This document shows, piece after piece, positions 37,537 to 46,951 of a stretch of 64,000 bases of DNA. The notes under the pieces are model-generated. The model was not told where the DNA came from. It did not search any database and saw only the letters and a list, made by a program, of their open reading frames with translations. Origin of the DNA: Actinomycetales bacterium (GTDB taxonomy: Bacteria; Actinomycetota; Actinomycetes; Actinomycetales; Microbacteriaceae). The position numbers and the translations under genes were made by a program. The stretch covers positions 21,707 through 85,706 of the forward strand of contig JAATGV010000003.1 of the NCBI GenBank assembly GCA_015654475.1, in the 5' to 3' direction. Position 1 is the stretch's first letter, and every line of letters begins with the position of its first letter.

Positions 37537-40500
37537 CTAAGACTCGTTAAGACTCGTTAACGCTTTGCGAATGCGCGGCAGCGAAATCGGCCCGTCGGTA
37601 CCAAGCTTCTGGGCGAACACACTGATGCGAAGCTCCTCGAGCATCCACCTGACGCGGGTGAGCCCGACTGGCTGAGCCTCGGGTGCCGGAATCGCCCCGC
37701 CTGCGGCAACATAGAGTTCGTGCGCGACCTGCACTTCAGCCGATGCAATCCGGTCGCGGTTCGGATCTTCTCGTAGCCGCTGCACACGCGCCGTCGCGGC
37801 CGCCAGATATACGGGCACGCGCCGCAGCCGGTCCGCACCGGTCTGCGCAACGAATCCAGCGAACACCAGATTCTGCACCTGCTCCCGCACATCCGCAAGA
37901 GGCGCGAATAGGCTGACCGAATTGACCGCAGAGATTGCCACATCCACGTCTCGGACGCCCTGCATCACCCGGGCCACCGTCGCGATGAGGTGATAGGCAG
38001 AATCCATCACGGTCTGGGAATATGCGGTGGATGCCTGTTCGAATTGGATCCGAGTCCACAGCAGGCCATCTGTCGACACGGTGGCAATCGCCTCGCCCGC
38101 CACGGCAAGTAGCACATCATCGATGACCGCGTCGAGGCTCCGGTACGGCGCTGTTGCCAGGGCAAGGCGTTCTGATTGAGTGAGGTGGTCACGGATATAT
38201 GCGGCCGGCGACGGGGACGAGCGGGCGACCAGCCGGCGCACCCCCAGTCGATGCGAGGACTCCTGCTCTGCCCTGTCGGCCAGGATACGCACGTTCACGG
38301 TACCTGCCTTGCCGACGACATATGCCGGATATGCGCGCACCTGCAACCCGCCGCGCGAAACATCGAACGAGCGCGGAATCTCATCGACATCCCAACCGGG
38401 AACGTCGTCGCGGGCGGCCAACGCCACCCCCTCAGTCGAGGAAGCGGCGGGCCGACTGCCCCTGTCGCGACGCGGAGCAGGGTGCGGCGACGCCACTGCA
38501 GCAGCAGAGGCAGGGCTGGCCGCGGCCTCAGCCGCCATTCGCGCCACCGAGGCCTTGGCTACTTCATCGAAACGCTGTTGCAGCGACGCAAGATCCTTGC
38601 CTGAACCAAGAGTTCTGCCGGAATCATCAACCACTCGAAAAGCGAGCCGCAGGTGACCTGGCACCCGTTCCCAGTCGAAATCGGCAGCCGTAACCGACAT
38701 GTGCGTACGCGCGGCTATGACCGCTGCCAAGCGATCCGTGATGCCGCCAAGCGCCTGACCATCCGCACGGGATTCGGCCGCGGCAAGTTCGTCGACAAAG
38801 ATCCGCGCATAGTCGGCAGCAGGAACCACATTTTTACGAATCGCCTTAGGCAACGACTTGATCAGGGCGGTGACGAGCTCAAGCCGGAACCCGGGCACAG
38901 AACCCTCGAAGTTGGATTGGTCGAAGCGCGGCAGCAGCGCCACCGGCACAGTGACGGTCACGCCGTCGTCGGCAGCACCCGGCTCGAACCGATAGCTGAG
39001 AGCAAGGCGCTGGTCATCAGAATGCCACTCGTTCGGGTATTGCGCCCGATCAAGGGCGACTTCGCCGTCACCGACGATGTCGGATTCTTGCATCGTCAAC
39101 AGATCGGGATCCTCGCGTCTGGCGACCTTCCACCAACCCTCGAAGCTGCGCGTCGAACATACCTCAGAAGGAATACGTCTTTCGTAGAACTCGTATACCG
39201 CCTCGTCACCGCGCAGGATATCCCGTCGCCGCGACATTTCTTCGAGCATCCCAAGACGACGTAACAGCTTCCGATTAGCCTTGTCGAACGCTTGCGGCGA
39301 ATCCCACTCCCCCAACACGAGCGCGTGTCTAATGAAAAGCTCACGAGCGTACGCAGCATCGAATCGCTGAAATTGCACAACCCGCCGTTCCACAAGGGTG
39401 AGCCCGTATAACGTGACCTTTTCGTAGGCGACGGCAGCACCCTGCCTCTTCGACCAGTGCGGCTCACTCACGCTACGAGTGGCCCGGTCGCCTGCCAGCT
39501 TCTCCGCCCAGGCAAGGTCGATCACCGCGACCGTGCGAGCGAACAGCCGGCTCGTCTCGACCAGTTCGGCCGCCATGACGCATTCTGGCGGACGCCGCGC
39601 CATGGCAGAGCCGGGAAAGATTGAGAACTTGGTTCCGCGGGCGCCGCGATATTCCGGCCGTTTAGGGTTCTTCGATCGTTCGTCCCTCACCCCCAGGTGA
39701 GAGAGCAGACCAGACATGAGTGACTTGTGGATGCCATCGGGATTGACGGCCGGGAGCCCGACGTCGATTTTGAGAGACTTCGCCATTCGCACCAGTTGGC
39801 GATACAACTCGTTCCATTCCCGAACGCGCATATAGTTGAGAAATTCGTCTCGACAGAGTCGGCGAAAGGCACTACCCGAGAGCTCGCGCTGTTTGTCCTC
39901 AAGATAATTCCAGAGATTCAGCAGTGTGAGAAAGTCGCTCGTCGGATCGGTGAACCTGGCATGCTTCTGATCAGCCGCCTCCCTGCGTTCGGTCGGTCGC
40001 TCCCGCACGTCCTGAATAGTCAGGCCCGCAACGATCGCCAACACCTCGCGCGCATTGCCGTTGGCCCGCGTCTCCACGATCATCCGCCCGAATCGCGGTT
40101 CGATCGGCAGCCGCGCCAACTCGCGCCCAAGCTTCGTTATCCGTCCGCCCGCATCCATAGCGCCCAGTTCGCGCAACAGATCGACACCATCCTTGATCCC
40201 ACGAGGGTCCGGGCCAGTGAGGAAAGGAAAGTCCTCCACGGGCCCAAGCCGAAGTGAGGCCATCTGCAGGATCACCGACGCCAGATTGGTGCGCAAGATC
40301 TCGGGTTCCGTGTACTCGGGACGCGACTCGAAGTCGTCTTCGGCATAGAGCCGTATCGCGATGCCATCACTAGTGCGGCCGCAACGCCCCGACCGCTGGC
40401 GTGCGGAGGCCTGCGAGATCGCCTCGATGGGGAGCCGTTGCACCTTCGACCGTGTGCTGTACCGCGAAATGCGGGCAAGGCCGGTGTCGACGACGTAGCG

Positions 40501-41505
40501 GATTCCTGGCACAGTGAGGCTGGTCTCGGCGATGTTCGTGGCAAGCACGACCCGACGCCGTCCCGCCCGCCCGCCCGGCTCGAACACCCGATGCTGTTCG
40601 GCGTTGCTCAGCCGTCCGAACAAGGGCAGGACATCCAGGTCGCGTGGCAGCGTACCAGCCGTGATCCTGCCCTCTAAAGCCGCCTGCGCGTCCCGGATGT
40701 CGTTCTCACCACTGACGAAGACCAGTACATCGCCCCGCGGCTCGCGGCTCAGCTCGGCAACCGCCGCACAAATGCCATCGACCATGTCCCCGGCATCCAC
40801 TGCGCTCGCATCCACCTGGGCAGACCGCCGCGCGATCGGCGCCGCCGACGTGACCGCATCCTGACCATCGCTACTGGCGCCGTCCCGCTCCAGGTCAAGC
40901 ACATCTGCAGCACCGTCGAGCGGGCGAAACCGCACCTCAACCGGAAAGGTGCGACCCGAAACCAGCACTATCGGCGCACCTCCGAAGTGCTTCGCGAAGC
41001 TCTCCGGGTCGATGGTCGCCGACGTGATGATCACCCGGAGTTCCGGGCGTTTCGGCAGCAGCGTTGTCAGATAGCCGAGCAGGAAGTCGATGTTGAGGCT
41101 GCGCTCGTGTGCCTCATCGATGATGATGGTGTCGTACCGTTCGAGATTGCGATCGCGATGGATGGCGTTGAGCAAGATCCCGTCCGTCATGACCGAAAGC
41201 CGGGTGTTGGGCCCGACCTTGTCGGTGAATCGCACCTGATAGCCAACAGTCTCGCCTACTTCTTCGCCGATCTCTTCGGCGATGCGCTCGGCGATGGTGC
41301 GGGCTGCGATGCGGCGCGGCTGCGTGTGCGCGATCGACCTCCGGCCTGCCGCGAGCGCGATCTTGGGCAGTTGCGTCGACTTGCCGGATCCCGTTTCGCC
41401 CGCAACGATAACCACCTGATTCTCGGCGATCAGCTTGGTGAGTTCGTCGATGTGCGCACTGATGGGCAGATCGGGGGGAAAGGTGATGGATGGCTCGGCA
41501 GGCAT
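37537..41505 (-). CDS. hrpA: ATP-dependent RNA helicase HrpA
   Basis: A 1322-residue DEAH-box helicase. Walker A is GETGSGKST (36-44), then TQPRRIAARTIAERIA, the DEAH box in IIIDEAHERS and motif III SATI. The post-helicase OB/HA2 region and a DUF3418-type C-terminal third follow, as in E. coli HrpA (about 1300 residues). It probably acts on mRNA or stalled ribosomes, by family knowledge. The stop region contains a small direct repeat (GACTCGTTAA twice). Its start faces the MFS gene at 41779, with the nested repeat in between. Confidence 0.95.
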   Translation of the reverse strand: MPAEPSITFPPDLPISAHIDELTKLIAENQVVIVAGETGSGKSTQLPKIALAAGRRSIAHTQPRRIAARTIAERIAEEIGEEVGETVGYQVRFTDKVGPNTRLSVMTDGILLNAIHRDRNLERYDTIIIDEAHERSLNIDFLLGYLTTLLPKRPELRVIITSATIDPESFAKHFGGAPIVLVSGRTFPVEVRFRPLDGAADVLDLERDGASSDGQDAVTSAAPIARRSAQVDASAVDAGDMVDGICAAVAELSREPRGDVLVFVSGENDIRDAQAALEGRITAGTLPRDLDVLPLFGRLSNAEQHRVFEPGGRAGRRRVVLATNIAETSLTVPGIRYVVDTGLARISRYSTRSKVQRLPIEAISQASARQRSGRCGRTSDGIAIRLYAEDDFESRPEYTEPEILRTNLASVILQMASLRLGPVEDFPFLTGPDPRGIKDGVDLLRELGAMDAGGRITKLGRELARLPIEPRFGRMIVETRANGNAREVLAIVAGLTIQDVRERPTERREAADQKHARFTDPTSDFLTLLNLWNYLEDKQRELSGSAFRRLCRDEFLNYMRVREWNELYRQLVRMAKSLKIDVGLPAVNPDGIHKSLMSGLLSHLGVRDERSKNPKRPEYRGARGTKFSIFPGSAMARRPPECVMAAELVETSRLFARTVAVIDLAWAEKLAGDRATRSVSEPHWSKRQGAAVAYEKVTLYGLTLVERRVVQFQRFDAAYARELFIRHALVLGEWDSPQAFDKANRKLLRRLGMLEEMSRRRDILRGDEAVYEFYERRIPSEVCSTRSFEGWWKVARREDPDLLTMQESDIVGDGEVALDRAQYPNEWHSDDQRLALSYRFEPGAADDGVTVTVPVALLPRFDQSNFEGSVPGFRLELVTALIKSLPKAIRKNVVPAADYARIFVDELAAAESRADGQALGGITDRLAAVIAARTHMSVTAADFDWERVPGHLRLAFRVVDDSGRTLGSGKDLASLQQRFDEVAKASVARMAAEAAASPASAAAVASPHPAPRRDRGSRPAASSTEGVALAARDDVPGWDVDEIPRSFDVSRGGLQVRAYPAYVVGKAGTVNVRILADRAEQESSHRLGVRRLVARSSPSPAAYIRDHLTQSERLALATAPYRSLDAVIDDVLLAVAGEAIATVSTDGLLWTRIQFEQASTAYSQTVMDSAYHLIATVARVMQGVRDVDVAISAVNSVSLFAPLADVREQVQNLVFAGFVAQTGADRLRRVPVYLAAATARVQRLREDPNRDRIASAEVQVAHELYVAAGGAIPAPEAQPVGLTRVRWMLEELRISVFAQKLGTDGPISLPRIRKALTSLNES

Positions 41506-41557
41506 GGCCTTCTATGGTAACTCGGCAGGGGACGCGGGGCATTGATCCCAACCACGT

Positions 41558-41697
41558 GAACCGAGCAAAACCCGACACCAAACGTCGGTATCCCTCCCCG
41601 AACCGAGCAAAACCCGACAAAACTGGGCCGAACCTGTCGGGTTTTGCTCGGTTCGGGGATACAGCGCACCACGAGGGCGTCGGGTTTTGCTCGGTTC
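41558..41697. repeat. Nested 2+2 inverted repeat, 20-nt unit, first locus
   Basis: Units of GAACCGAGCAAAACCCGACA: forward at 41558-41577 and 41600-41619, inverted at 41635-41654 and 41679-41697 (19 of 20). The inner pair extends to 24 perfect base pairs (CCCC added outside), with a 15-nt loop; the outer pair is 19 bp. It occupies the region between divergent hrpA and the MFS gene. The same unit recurs at 63029. Confidence 0.95.
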
Positions 41698-41778
41698 GAC
41701 GCAGAAAACTCCCACATCGGCAACGATAAGTAAGATTGTGCGGGTAGCCTTTTCCCCCACTGCACGTCGAAGGTCACC

Positions 41779-43005
41779 TTGCCCTCTAACTCACCTGCCA
41801 CCAGCAACTCTCCGCTCTCTCCAGCACGAGGTCGCCTCGCGATCTTCGCGCTCGCGCTTGGCGGCTTCGGAATTGGGGCAACCGAGTTCGTGGCCATGGG
41901 CTTGCTCCCGAATATCGCTCACGACCTGTTGCCCGCTCTCTACGATTCGGCACGCGCCGACGCGGAAGCGCAGACGGGCCTCCTGATCTCCGCATACGCG
42001 CTCGGCGTGGTTATCGGCGCACCGACGATCGCTGCAACCACCGCCCGTCTGCCACGCAAGCGTCTGCTGCTCATGTTGCTTACGGCGTTTACCGTCTTCA
42101 CTGTGGCGTCCGCCGTCTTGCCGTCCTACGGACTCGTGCTCGTATCGCGGTTTGCCGCCGGCCTACCTCATGGCGCATATTTCGGCATTGCCTCGCTTGT
42201 TGCTGCCGACTTGCTCGGGCCGGGCAAGCGGGCTCAGGGTGTTTCGATGGTGTTGGCTGGGCTGACGATCGCCAACGTGATCGGGGTTCCGTCGATCACA
42301 TGGCTTGGCCAGCTTGCGGGCTGGCGAGTCGCCTATTTCGTCGTCGCCATGATTTTCTTTGTAGCCCTCGTCGCCGTGTGGATTACGGTTCCTCGGCAGG
42401 ATGCGAAGCCAGGGGCGAGCGTCGTGGCCGAGCTTTCGGCGTTTGCATTGCCCCAGTTTTGGCTCATGGTCGGGGTTGCGTCGATTGGTTTGGGCGGATT
42501 CTTTGCGTTCTACTCATATGTCTCGCCGATGGTGACGGCATTGACGCCGTTCACGGAGAGCATTGTCCCTGCGATTCTTGTCTGCGTTGGCGTCGGCATG
42601 ACTGTTGGCAACCTTATTGGCGGCCGCCTGGCTGATCGCTCAGTCAAGCGGGGCCTGTTTACCGCCATTTTTGGCATCATCGGGTCACTGGTTTTCCTGG
42701 CCTTCACTGCGCAGTGGATAGTGGCCATCTTTATTGGTGGATTCCTGCTTGGGGTCTTCGGATCGATTTTCTCTCCGGCCGCCCAGACACGGCTCCTCGA
42801 CTTGGCACCGCGAAGTCCCTCTATCGCGGCGGCCATGAACCACTCGGCGCTCAATATCGGAAACTCGCTTGGAGCTTTCCTGGGCGGGGCCGTGATCGCA
42901 GCAACGCTGAATTATCGTTCGCAGATTTATGTGGGAATCTCGATGGCGGTGGTCGGCTTCGTACTCTGCGTGTGGAGTTTCGCCCTCGAGCGGCGCAAGA
43001 GCTGA
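41779..43005 (+). CDS. MFS transporter (DHA1, AraJ/arabinose-efflux type)
   Basis: A 408-residue major-facilitator protein with twelve predicted helices. The DHA1 loop-2/motif-A region reads VIGAPTIAATTARLPRKRLLL, and FAAGLPHGAYFGIASLVA is characteristic of the AraJ/YdhP branch, as is the N-terminal GIGATEFVAMGLLP. The start is TTG with AAGG about 6 nt upstream. Probable proton-driven efflux of sugars or drugs; substrate not predictable. Divergent from hrpA. Confidence 0.9.
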   Translation: MPSNSPATSNSPLSPARGRLAIFALALGGFGIGATEFVAMGLLPNIAHDLLPALYDSARADAEAQTGLLISAYALGVVIGAPTIAATTARLPRKRLLLMLLTAFTVFTVASAVLPSYGLVLVSRFAAGLPHGAYFGIASLVAADLLGPGKRAQGVSMVLAGLTIANVIGVPSITWLGQLAGWRVAYFVVAMIFFVALVAVWITVPRQDAKPGASVVAELSAFALPQFWLMVGVASIGLGGFFAFYSYVSPMVTALTPFTESIVPAILVCVGVGMTVGNLIGGRLADRSVKRGLFTAIFGIIGSLVFLAFTAQWIVAIFIGGFLLGVFGSIFSPAAQTRLLDLAPRSPSIAAAMNHSALNIGNSLGAFLGGAVIAATLNYRSQIYVGISMAVVGFVLCVWSFALERRKS

Positions 43006-43114
43006 AGGCATTGCGAACGCTTGCGTTGACGAAGCGATGCCGGGCTGAACTGACCATCGCCCGTCATGTCGACCATCCACTGAAACCGGTCAGCTCATCA
43101 AACCAGTCAACTGG

Positions 43115-44398
43115 TCAATAGACAGCAGGCACCGAACGTGGCCGCACGACCGACCACAGCAGCCCTACCGAAACAACCGAGCACACCACCATAACAACGC
43201 CCATGGTCGCCGAACTCGTACTGCCAAGCATCCCGATGATGGGCGGAACCAGCCCGGAGCTACCGAAGTTCACCGCACCGAGAAGCGATGCCGCCGTGCC
43301 GGCTTCGGCCGGGTGATTGGCCAGCGCAAGCACCTGGATGCATGGGAAGCTCAGGCCTACGCCAAGAATGAAAAACCACAGCGGAATGATTACTCCCAGC
43401 ACCCCGGCGCCAAGACCGGCACAGAGCAGGAGGACGGATGCAGAAACGGTCATCAAGCCGGTGCTGAAAGCCAGGATCCATTGCGGTGCAATAGTGCGGG
43501 ACAACCGACCCGTAGTCTGGGTGCCTAACAGAACGGCAATCGAGTTCACGGCGAAGAGCACGCCATACCCTTGCTGAGAGAAGCCATACACGTCTTGAAA
43601 GAGGAACGTCGAACTGGAGAGATATGCCATCAGCGCCGAGAAATTGAACCCACCGATGAGCACAACCCCAATGAATCGTCGATCTCGAAGCACCGAGCCG
43701 TAGCGGCTACGCACCCGCACTGGGCCCTCAGCGATGCGCACCGAAACAGGTCGCGTCTCTCGCAGCACGATCACGGTGACGATGAACATCGCCACGCCAT
43801 AACCGACCAAGAACCCAAAAATGCCACGCCAGTTGGTGATGAGCAGCAACTGGGATCCAAGCAGCGGCGCGACAATCGGAGCCAGCCCTGAGACGAGCGC
43901 CATGCGCGACAGCATCGTGACCATGGGTCGCCCCGAGTACAGGTCGCGAACCATCGCCATCGCGACAACGCCACTACCGGCGGCACCAAGACCTTGCAAA
44001 AATCGGCTGGCCGCAAGAATCTCGATGGTCGGGGCAAAGGCGCACGCGAGAGAGGCAGCGATGTGGATGCCGACGGTGATGAGCAACGGAATACGTCGCC
44101 CAATCGCATCGCTGAGCGGGCCGATGAGCAGCTGCCCGAGCGCGAAGCCAAGAATCGTGCCGGTCAAGGTGAGCTGAACAGCCGTCTCGGAAGTGTTCAG
44201 GTCAGCCGCCAGAAGAGGAAACGCTGGCAAGTAAAGATCGATGGTGAATGGGCCAAGGGCGACGAGCGCCCCAAGAGTAAGGATGTACTTCAGCCGATTA
44301 TTGCCCGCCGACATGTCTGGCTGCGAGTGCTGAACCGGTTCGTGTTGCTGCGCCTCTTGCAGGGACATGTCGTTTTCATGAGTGTGTCGAATGGACAC
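43115..44398 (-). CDS. Bcr/CflA-type drug-resistance MFS transporter
   Basis: A roughly 427-residue twelve-helix efflux protein. LGPFTIDLYLPAFPLLAADL and LGQLLIGPLSDAIGRRIPLL are the Bcr/CflA signature regions; RFLQGLGAAGSGVVAMAMVRDLY is motif C/D. A hydrophilic N-terminal 35-residue extension rich in Gln/His precedes the first helix. The start is uncertain: GTG 44398 has AAGG 8 nt upstream, and ATG 44368 is an alternative. It is convergent with the other MFS gene. Family members export chloramphenicol, bicyclomycin or other compounds; substrate here unknown. Confidence 0.9.
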   Translation of the reverse strand: MSIRHTHENDMSLQEAQQHEPVQHSQPDMSAGNNRLKYILTLGALVALGPFTIDLYLPAFPLLAADLNTSETAVQLTLTGTILGFALGQLLIGPLSDAIGRRIPLLITVGIHIAASLACAFAPTIEILAASRFLQGLGAAGSGVVAMAMVRDLYSGRPMVTMLSRMALVSGLAPIVAPLLGSQLLLITNWRGIFGFLVGYGVAMFIVTVIVLRETRPVSVRIAEGPVRVRSRYGSVLRDRRFIGVVLIGGFNFSALMAYLSSSTFLFQDVYGFSQQGYGVLFAVNSIAVLLGTQTTGRLSRTIAPQWILAFSTGLMTVSASVLLLCAGLGAGVLGVIIPLWFFILGVGLSFPCIQVLALANHPAEAGTAASLLGAVNFGSSGLVPPIIGMLGSTSSATMGVVMVVCSVVSVGLLWSVVRPRSVPAVY

Positions 44399-44508
44399 AG
44401 GCACCACCTTAACCGCGTAGCGGGAATGTATGTAGGAAGAGGATGGAGAGGGCGGACGAACTCCCGACCTACAACCCTAACGGCGAATCCCACGACGATA
44501 TTTCATGT

Positions 44509-44547
44509 GGGAGGGGCACGGCCGCGATTTGCAGTCGTGCCCCTCCC
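44509..44547 (-). terminator. Terminator of the first sugar ABC operon
   Basis: GGGAGGGGCACG (44509-44520) pairs perfectly over 12 bp with 44536-44547, 47 nt after the binding-protein gene. There is no strong T-run on the minus strand. Confidence 0.7.
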
Positions 44548-44594
44548 GTGCACTGACTTGGTACCAGCCCAAGACGTGTGCGAGTGCAAACCAA

Positions 44595-45965
44595 TTACTG
44601 GCTTTCGAGGAGCTTCTTCACTTGTTCAACGACCGGAGTGAGCGAGGAGGCGTCTGTCTTGCCTAACCAGATGTTGTCGAACGCATCACCGAAAAGGTCA
44701 CTGAGCTCATCGGCGGCCAACGTGACGGGCGCGGCAACAGTGCGCCCGGTTGACGCGTCGTTGTAGAGAAGGAATGGCGAGACGTCGACGCCGTTCTCTT
44801 TGAAGGCGGCAATCGCCTTTTCCGTGGACGACGGGATAGATGGAAACACAACTGCCTTTGCCGCGACAAGGTCTTGGCACGCGGTGGTCCCCATGTACTT
44901 CACGAACTTCCATGCGGCCTCAGGATGCTTGGTTGCGGCGTTGATCGAGTCGGCGACGCTGTTCTTCTGGCTGCCCCGCAAATTGCTTTGCTCGTTGATG
45001 GGACCTGCCGCGATTCCTATCTCCACGCCTTTGATGGTGGCGAAGGAGTTGGAGTTCCAGGATCCTTCGATCGCCGTCGCCGCATTGCCTGCGGCAATCT
45101 GCGCGTACGCATTCGTGCTAGACACGCCAAACGCCGGCATGTAACCCTTCTTCGACAGCCCGAAATACCAATCGATTATCTGCTGGAATTCGGTGCTGGT
45201 GTAGTTGAAGTTCGTTCCCCATGGGTTCTTGTCCAGGTAGTTCCAGTCGGCCATCGACGCAGCGAATGTCGACCACAATACTTGCCCCGAGGTTCCGCCC
45301 GCGTCACTGGGCGCCGCAAGCCCGTATACCTTCACATTGTTTTTGTCGAAGCCCGCTTCGTCACCGCGCACACCGTTTTTGTCGACGGTCAGGTGTGCGA
45401 TGGTCTTTTCATAGGTACCACCGTCGGTGGGGTTCCAGGTCAGGTTCTGCAAATCGCTGTCTGTGTAGCCGGCATCCTTGACCATGGCCTCGTTGAAGAA
45501 AATGCCTTCAGTGTCCCAGTCCTTGGGCAAGCCATACAAGCCCCCATCGACTCCGTACCACGAGTCCACCAGTCCTGGCGAATATGCGGTCAGGTCTACG
45601 CTGTCCGATTCGACCAAGTCGGTGAGGTCGAGCACCTGCCCCTTCGTCGAGAAACTCGGGTATTGCGAGAGGTGGTCGATGAATACGTCTGGACCGGTAC
45701 CCGATACGAAACCCGTCGTCAGCTTCGTCCAGTAGTCGTCCCAGTTGAGCTGGGTGATGTTGACCGTGATGTCTGGGTTCTCTTCCGTGAATGCGGTCGC
45801 GCACGCTTGATAGGCCGGAAGCTGCGCTTCGTCCCAAAGCCAATACTGCAGTGCGACGGGCCCGCTTTCATCGTCGTTCGCGGAGCCGCCCCCTCCGGAG
45901 CAGCCGGCTACGCCGACCGTCAATGCGGCAACGGCTGCCGCGGCGATTACTCGAGTTAGCTTCAT
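44595..45965 (-). CDS. Sugar ABC transporter substrate-binding lipoprotein
   Basis: A 456-residue extracellular lipoprotein. The signal peptide ends in VGVAGC, lipidated on Cys about residue 22. The mature domain is a type I bacterial extracellular (SBP_1) fold: LNWDDYWTKLTTGFVSGTGPDVF, GLPKDWDTEGIFFNEAM, AAGNAATAIEGSW. It delivers an oligosaccharide to the permeases upstream (46013 and 46952). Downstream of alpha-galactosidase, so an alpha-galactoside such as raffinose or melibiose is likely. ATG at 45965 has AGGGAG 4 nt upstream; a longer frame only re-reads the permease gene. Confidence 0.93.
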   Translation of the reverse strand: MKLTRVIAAAAVAALTVGVAGCSGGGGSANDDESGPVALQYWLWDEAQLPAYQACATAFTEENPDITVNITQLNWDDYWTKLTTGFVSGTGPDVFIDHLSQYPSFSTKGQVLDLTDLVESDSVDLTAYSPGLVDSWYGVDGGLYGLPKDWDTEGIFFNEAMVKDAGYTDSDLQNLTWNPTDGGTYEKTIAHLTVDKNGVRGDEAGFDKNNVKVYGLAAPSDAGGTSGQVLWSTFAASMADWNYLDKNPWGTNFNYTSTEFQQIIDWYFGLSKKGYMPAFGVSSTNAYAQIAAGNAATAIEGSWNSNSFATIKGVEIGIAAGPINEQSNLRGSQKNSVADSINAATKHPEAAWKFVKYMGTTACQDLVAAKAVVFPSIPSSTEKAIAAFKENGVDVSPFLLYNDASTGRTVAAPVTLAADELSDLFGDAFDNIWLGKTDASSLTPVVEQVKKLLESQ

Positions 45966-46012
45966 TTTCTCCCTCTGTTTTCTGTGATGCAGGACGTTGC
46001 GGCGGTGCAGCG

Positions 46013-46939
46013 TCACTTGATTCCGGTCGAACCGATCGAATCGACGATCCGTCGTCCGAAGACAACGAAAAGCAGCAACATCGGTGCGGCTGCGATAAGC
46101 GTTGCGGCCATCAGCCCTGGCCAATCGGGGCCCGTCGTTGGACTGGAGGCGTAAAAGGTTCCCAGCGCGAGCGTAAGCACGCGAGAGTTGGATGTGCTCG
46201 ACACCAGTAGCGGCCACATGTAGTCGTTCCATGCCGCGATATAGGTGAGAATGACCAACGTCATCACGGTCGATGAGACCATCGGCATGACCACATGGAA
46301 GAAGATCCGAAATGGACCAGCGCCGTCCAACCGCGCGGCCTCTTCGATTTCCTCGTTGATGCCGAGTAGCGACTGCCGCAAAAAGAAGATGGCAAACGGT
46401 GTCATCAAAAGTGTCGGCAGCATCACGCCGGGCAAGGTGTCTAGGAGTCCCATGTCCTTGATGAGCAAGAAGTTTGGGATCAGCGTGAAGATTCCTGGGA
46501 CCATGAGGCCTGCGAGGAAGATGGTGAACACGACGTCTCGCCCGCGCCACTTCAGTCGCGCGAAGGCATACGCCGCCATCAGCGAGCACAAAACCTGCAC
46601 TACTGCGACACACGTTGCGACAATGACGGAGTTGCGCAAACTTGAGAGCAGCTCAACGCTCGCGCCTGTTCCGCCGTCCGCGAGCGCCTCTTCCTGAGTG
46701 GCGAGGCCGAGTGCCCGGCGGAAGCCGCCCCACGAGAAATCGACGGGAAGCAGTGACGAGCTATCGGTGTAGAGGGCGTTTTGGGAGGATAGCGCGGTGC
46801 GCAGCATCCAGTAGAACGGAAAGACCGTGATGACAATCAGCACTGCGACGGTGATCCATCCCAGCACCTTGCCGAGTCGCGGCCGCCGAAACCGCCGTCC
46901 GCGCAATGCCGGCTTGTGAGTGTTCGCTATTGCAGTCAT
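46013..46939 (-). CDS. Sugar ABC transporter permease (MalG type)
   Basis: A 308-residue inner-membrane protein with six helices. The EAA loop EIEEAARLDGAGPFRIFFHVVMP near residue 210 docks the ATPase. The basic N-terminal tail precedes TVAVLIVITVFPFYWMLRTAL. AGGAGG lies 8 nt before the ATG. It pairs with the MalF-type permease at 46952 (12-bp gap). No ATPase gene is present in the window, so a shared MsiK-like ATPase is probably used, as is common in actinobacteria. Confidence 0.93.
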   Translation of the reverse strand: MTAIANTHKPALRGRRFRRPRLGKVLGWITVAVLIVITVFPFYWMLRTALSSQNALYTDSSSLLPVDFSWGGFRRALGLATQEEALADGGTGASVELLSSLRNSVIVATCVAVVQVLCSLMAAYAFARLKWRGRDVVFTIFLAGLMVPGIFTLIPNFLLIKDMGLLDTLPGVMLPTLLMTPFAIFFLRQSLLGINEEIEEAARLDGAGPFRIFFHVVMPMVSSTVMTLVILTYIAAWNDYMWPLLVSSTSNSRVLTLALGTFYASSPTTGPDWPGLMAATLIAAAPMLLLFVVFGRRIVDSIGSTGIK

Positions 46940-46951
46940 TCGTCGTTCCTC

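Noticed and set aside
41558..41697. CRISPR array
   Set aside because: Only four units, two of them inverted, with irregular spacers and no cas genes.
45966..46613. Upstream extension of the first sugar-binding protein
   Set aside because: Overlaps the permease gene; the ATG at 45965 has a ribosome site and starts a proper lipoprotein signal.
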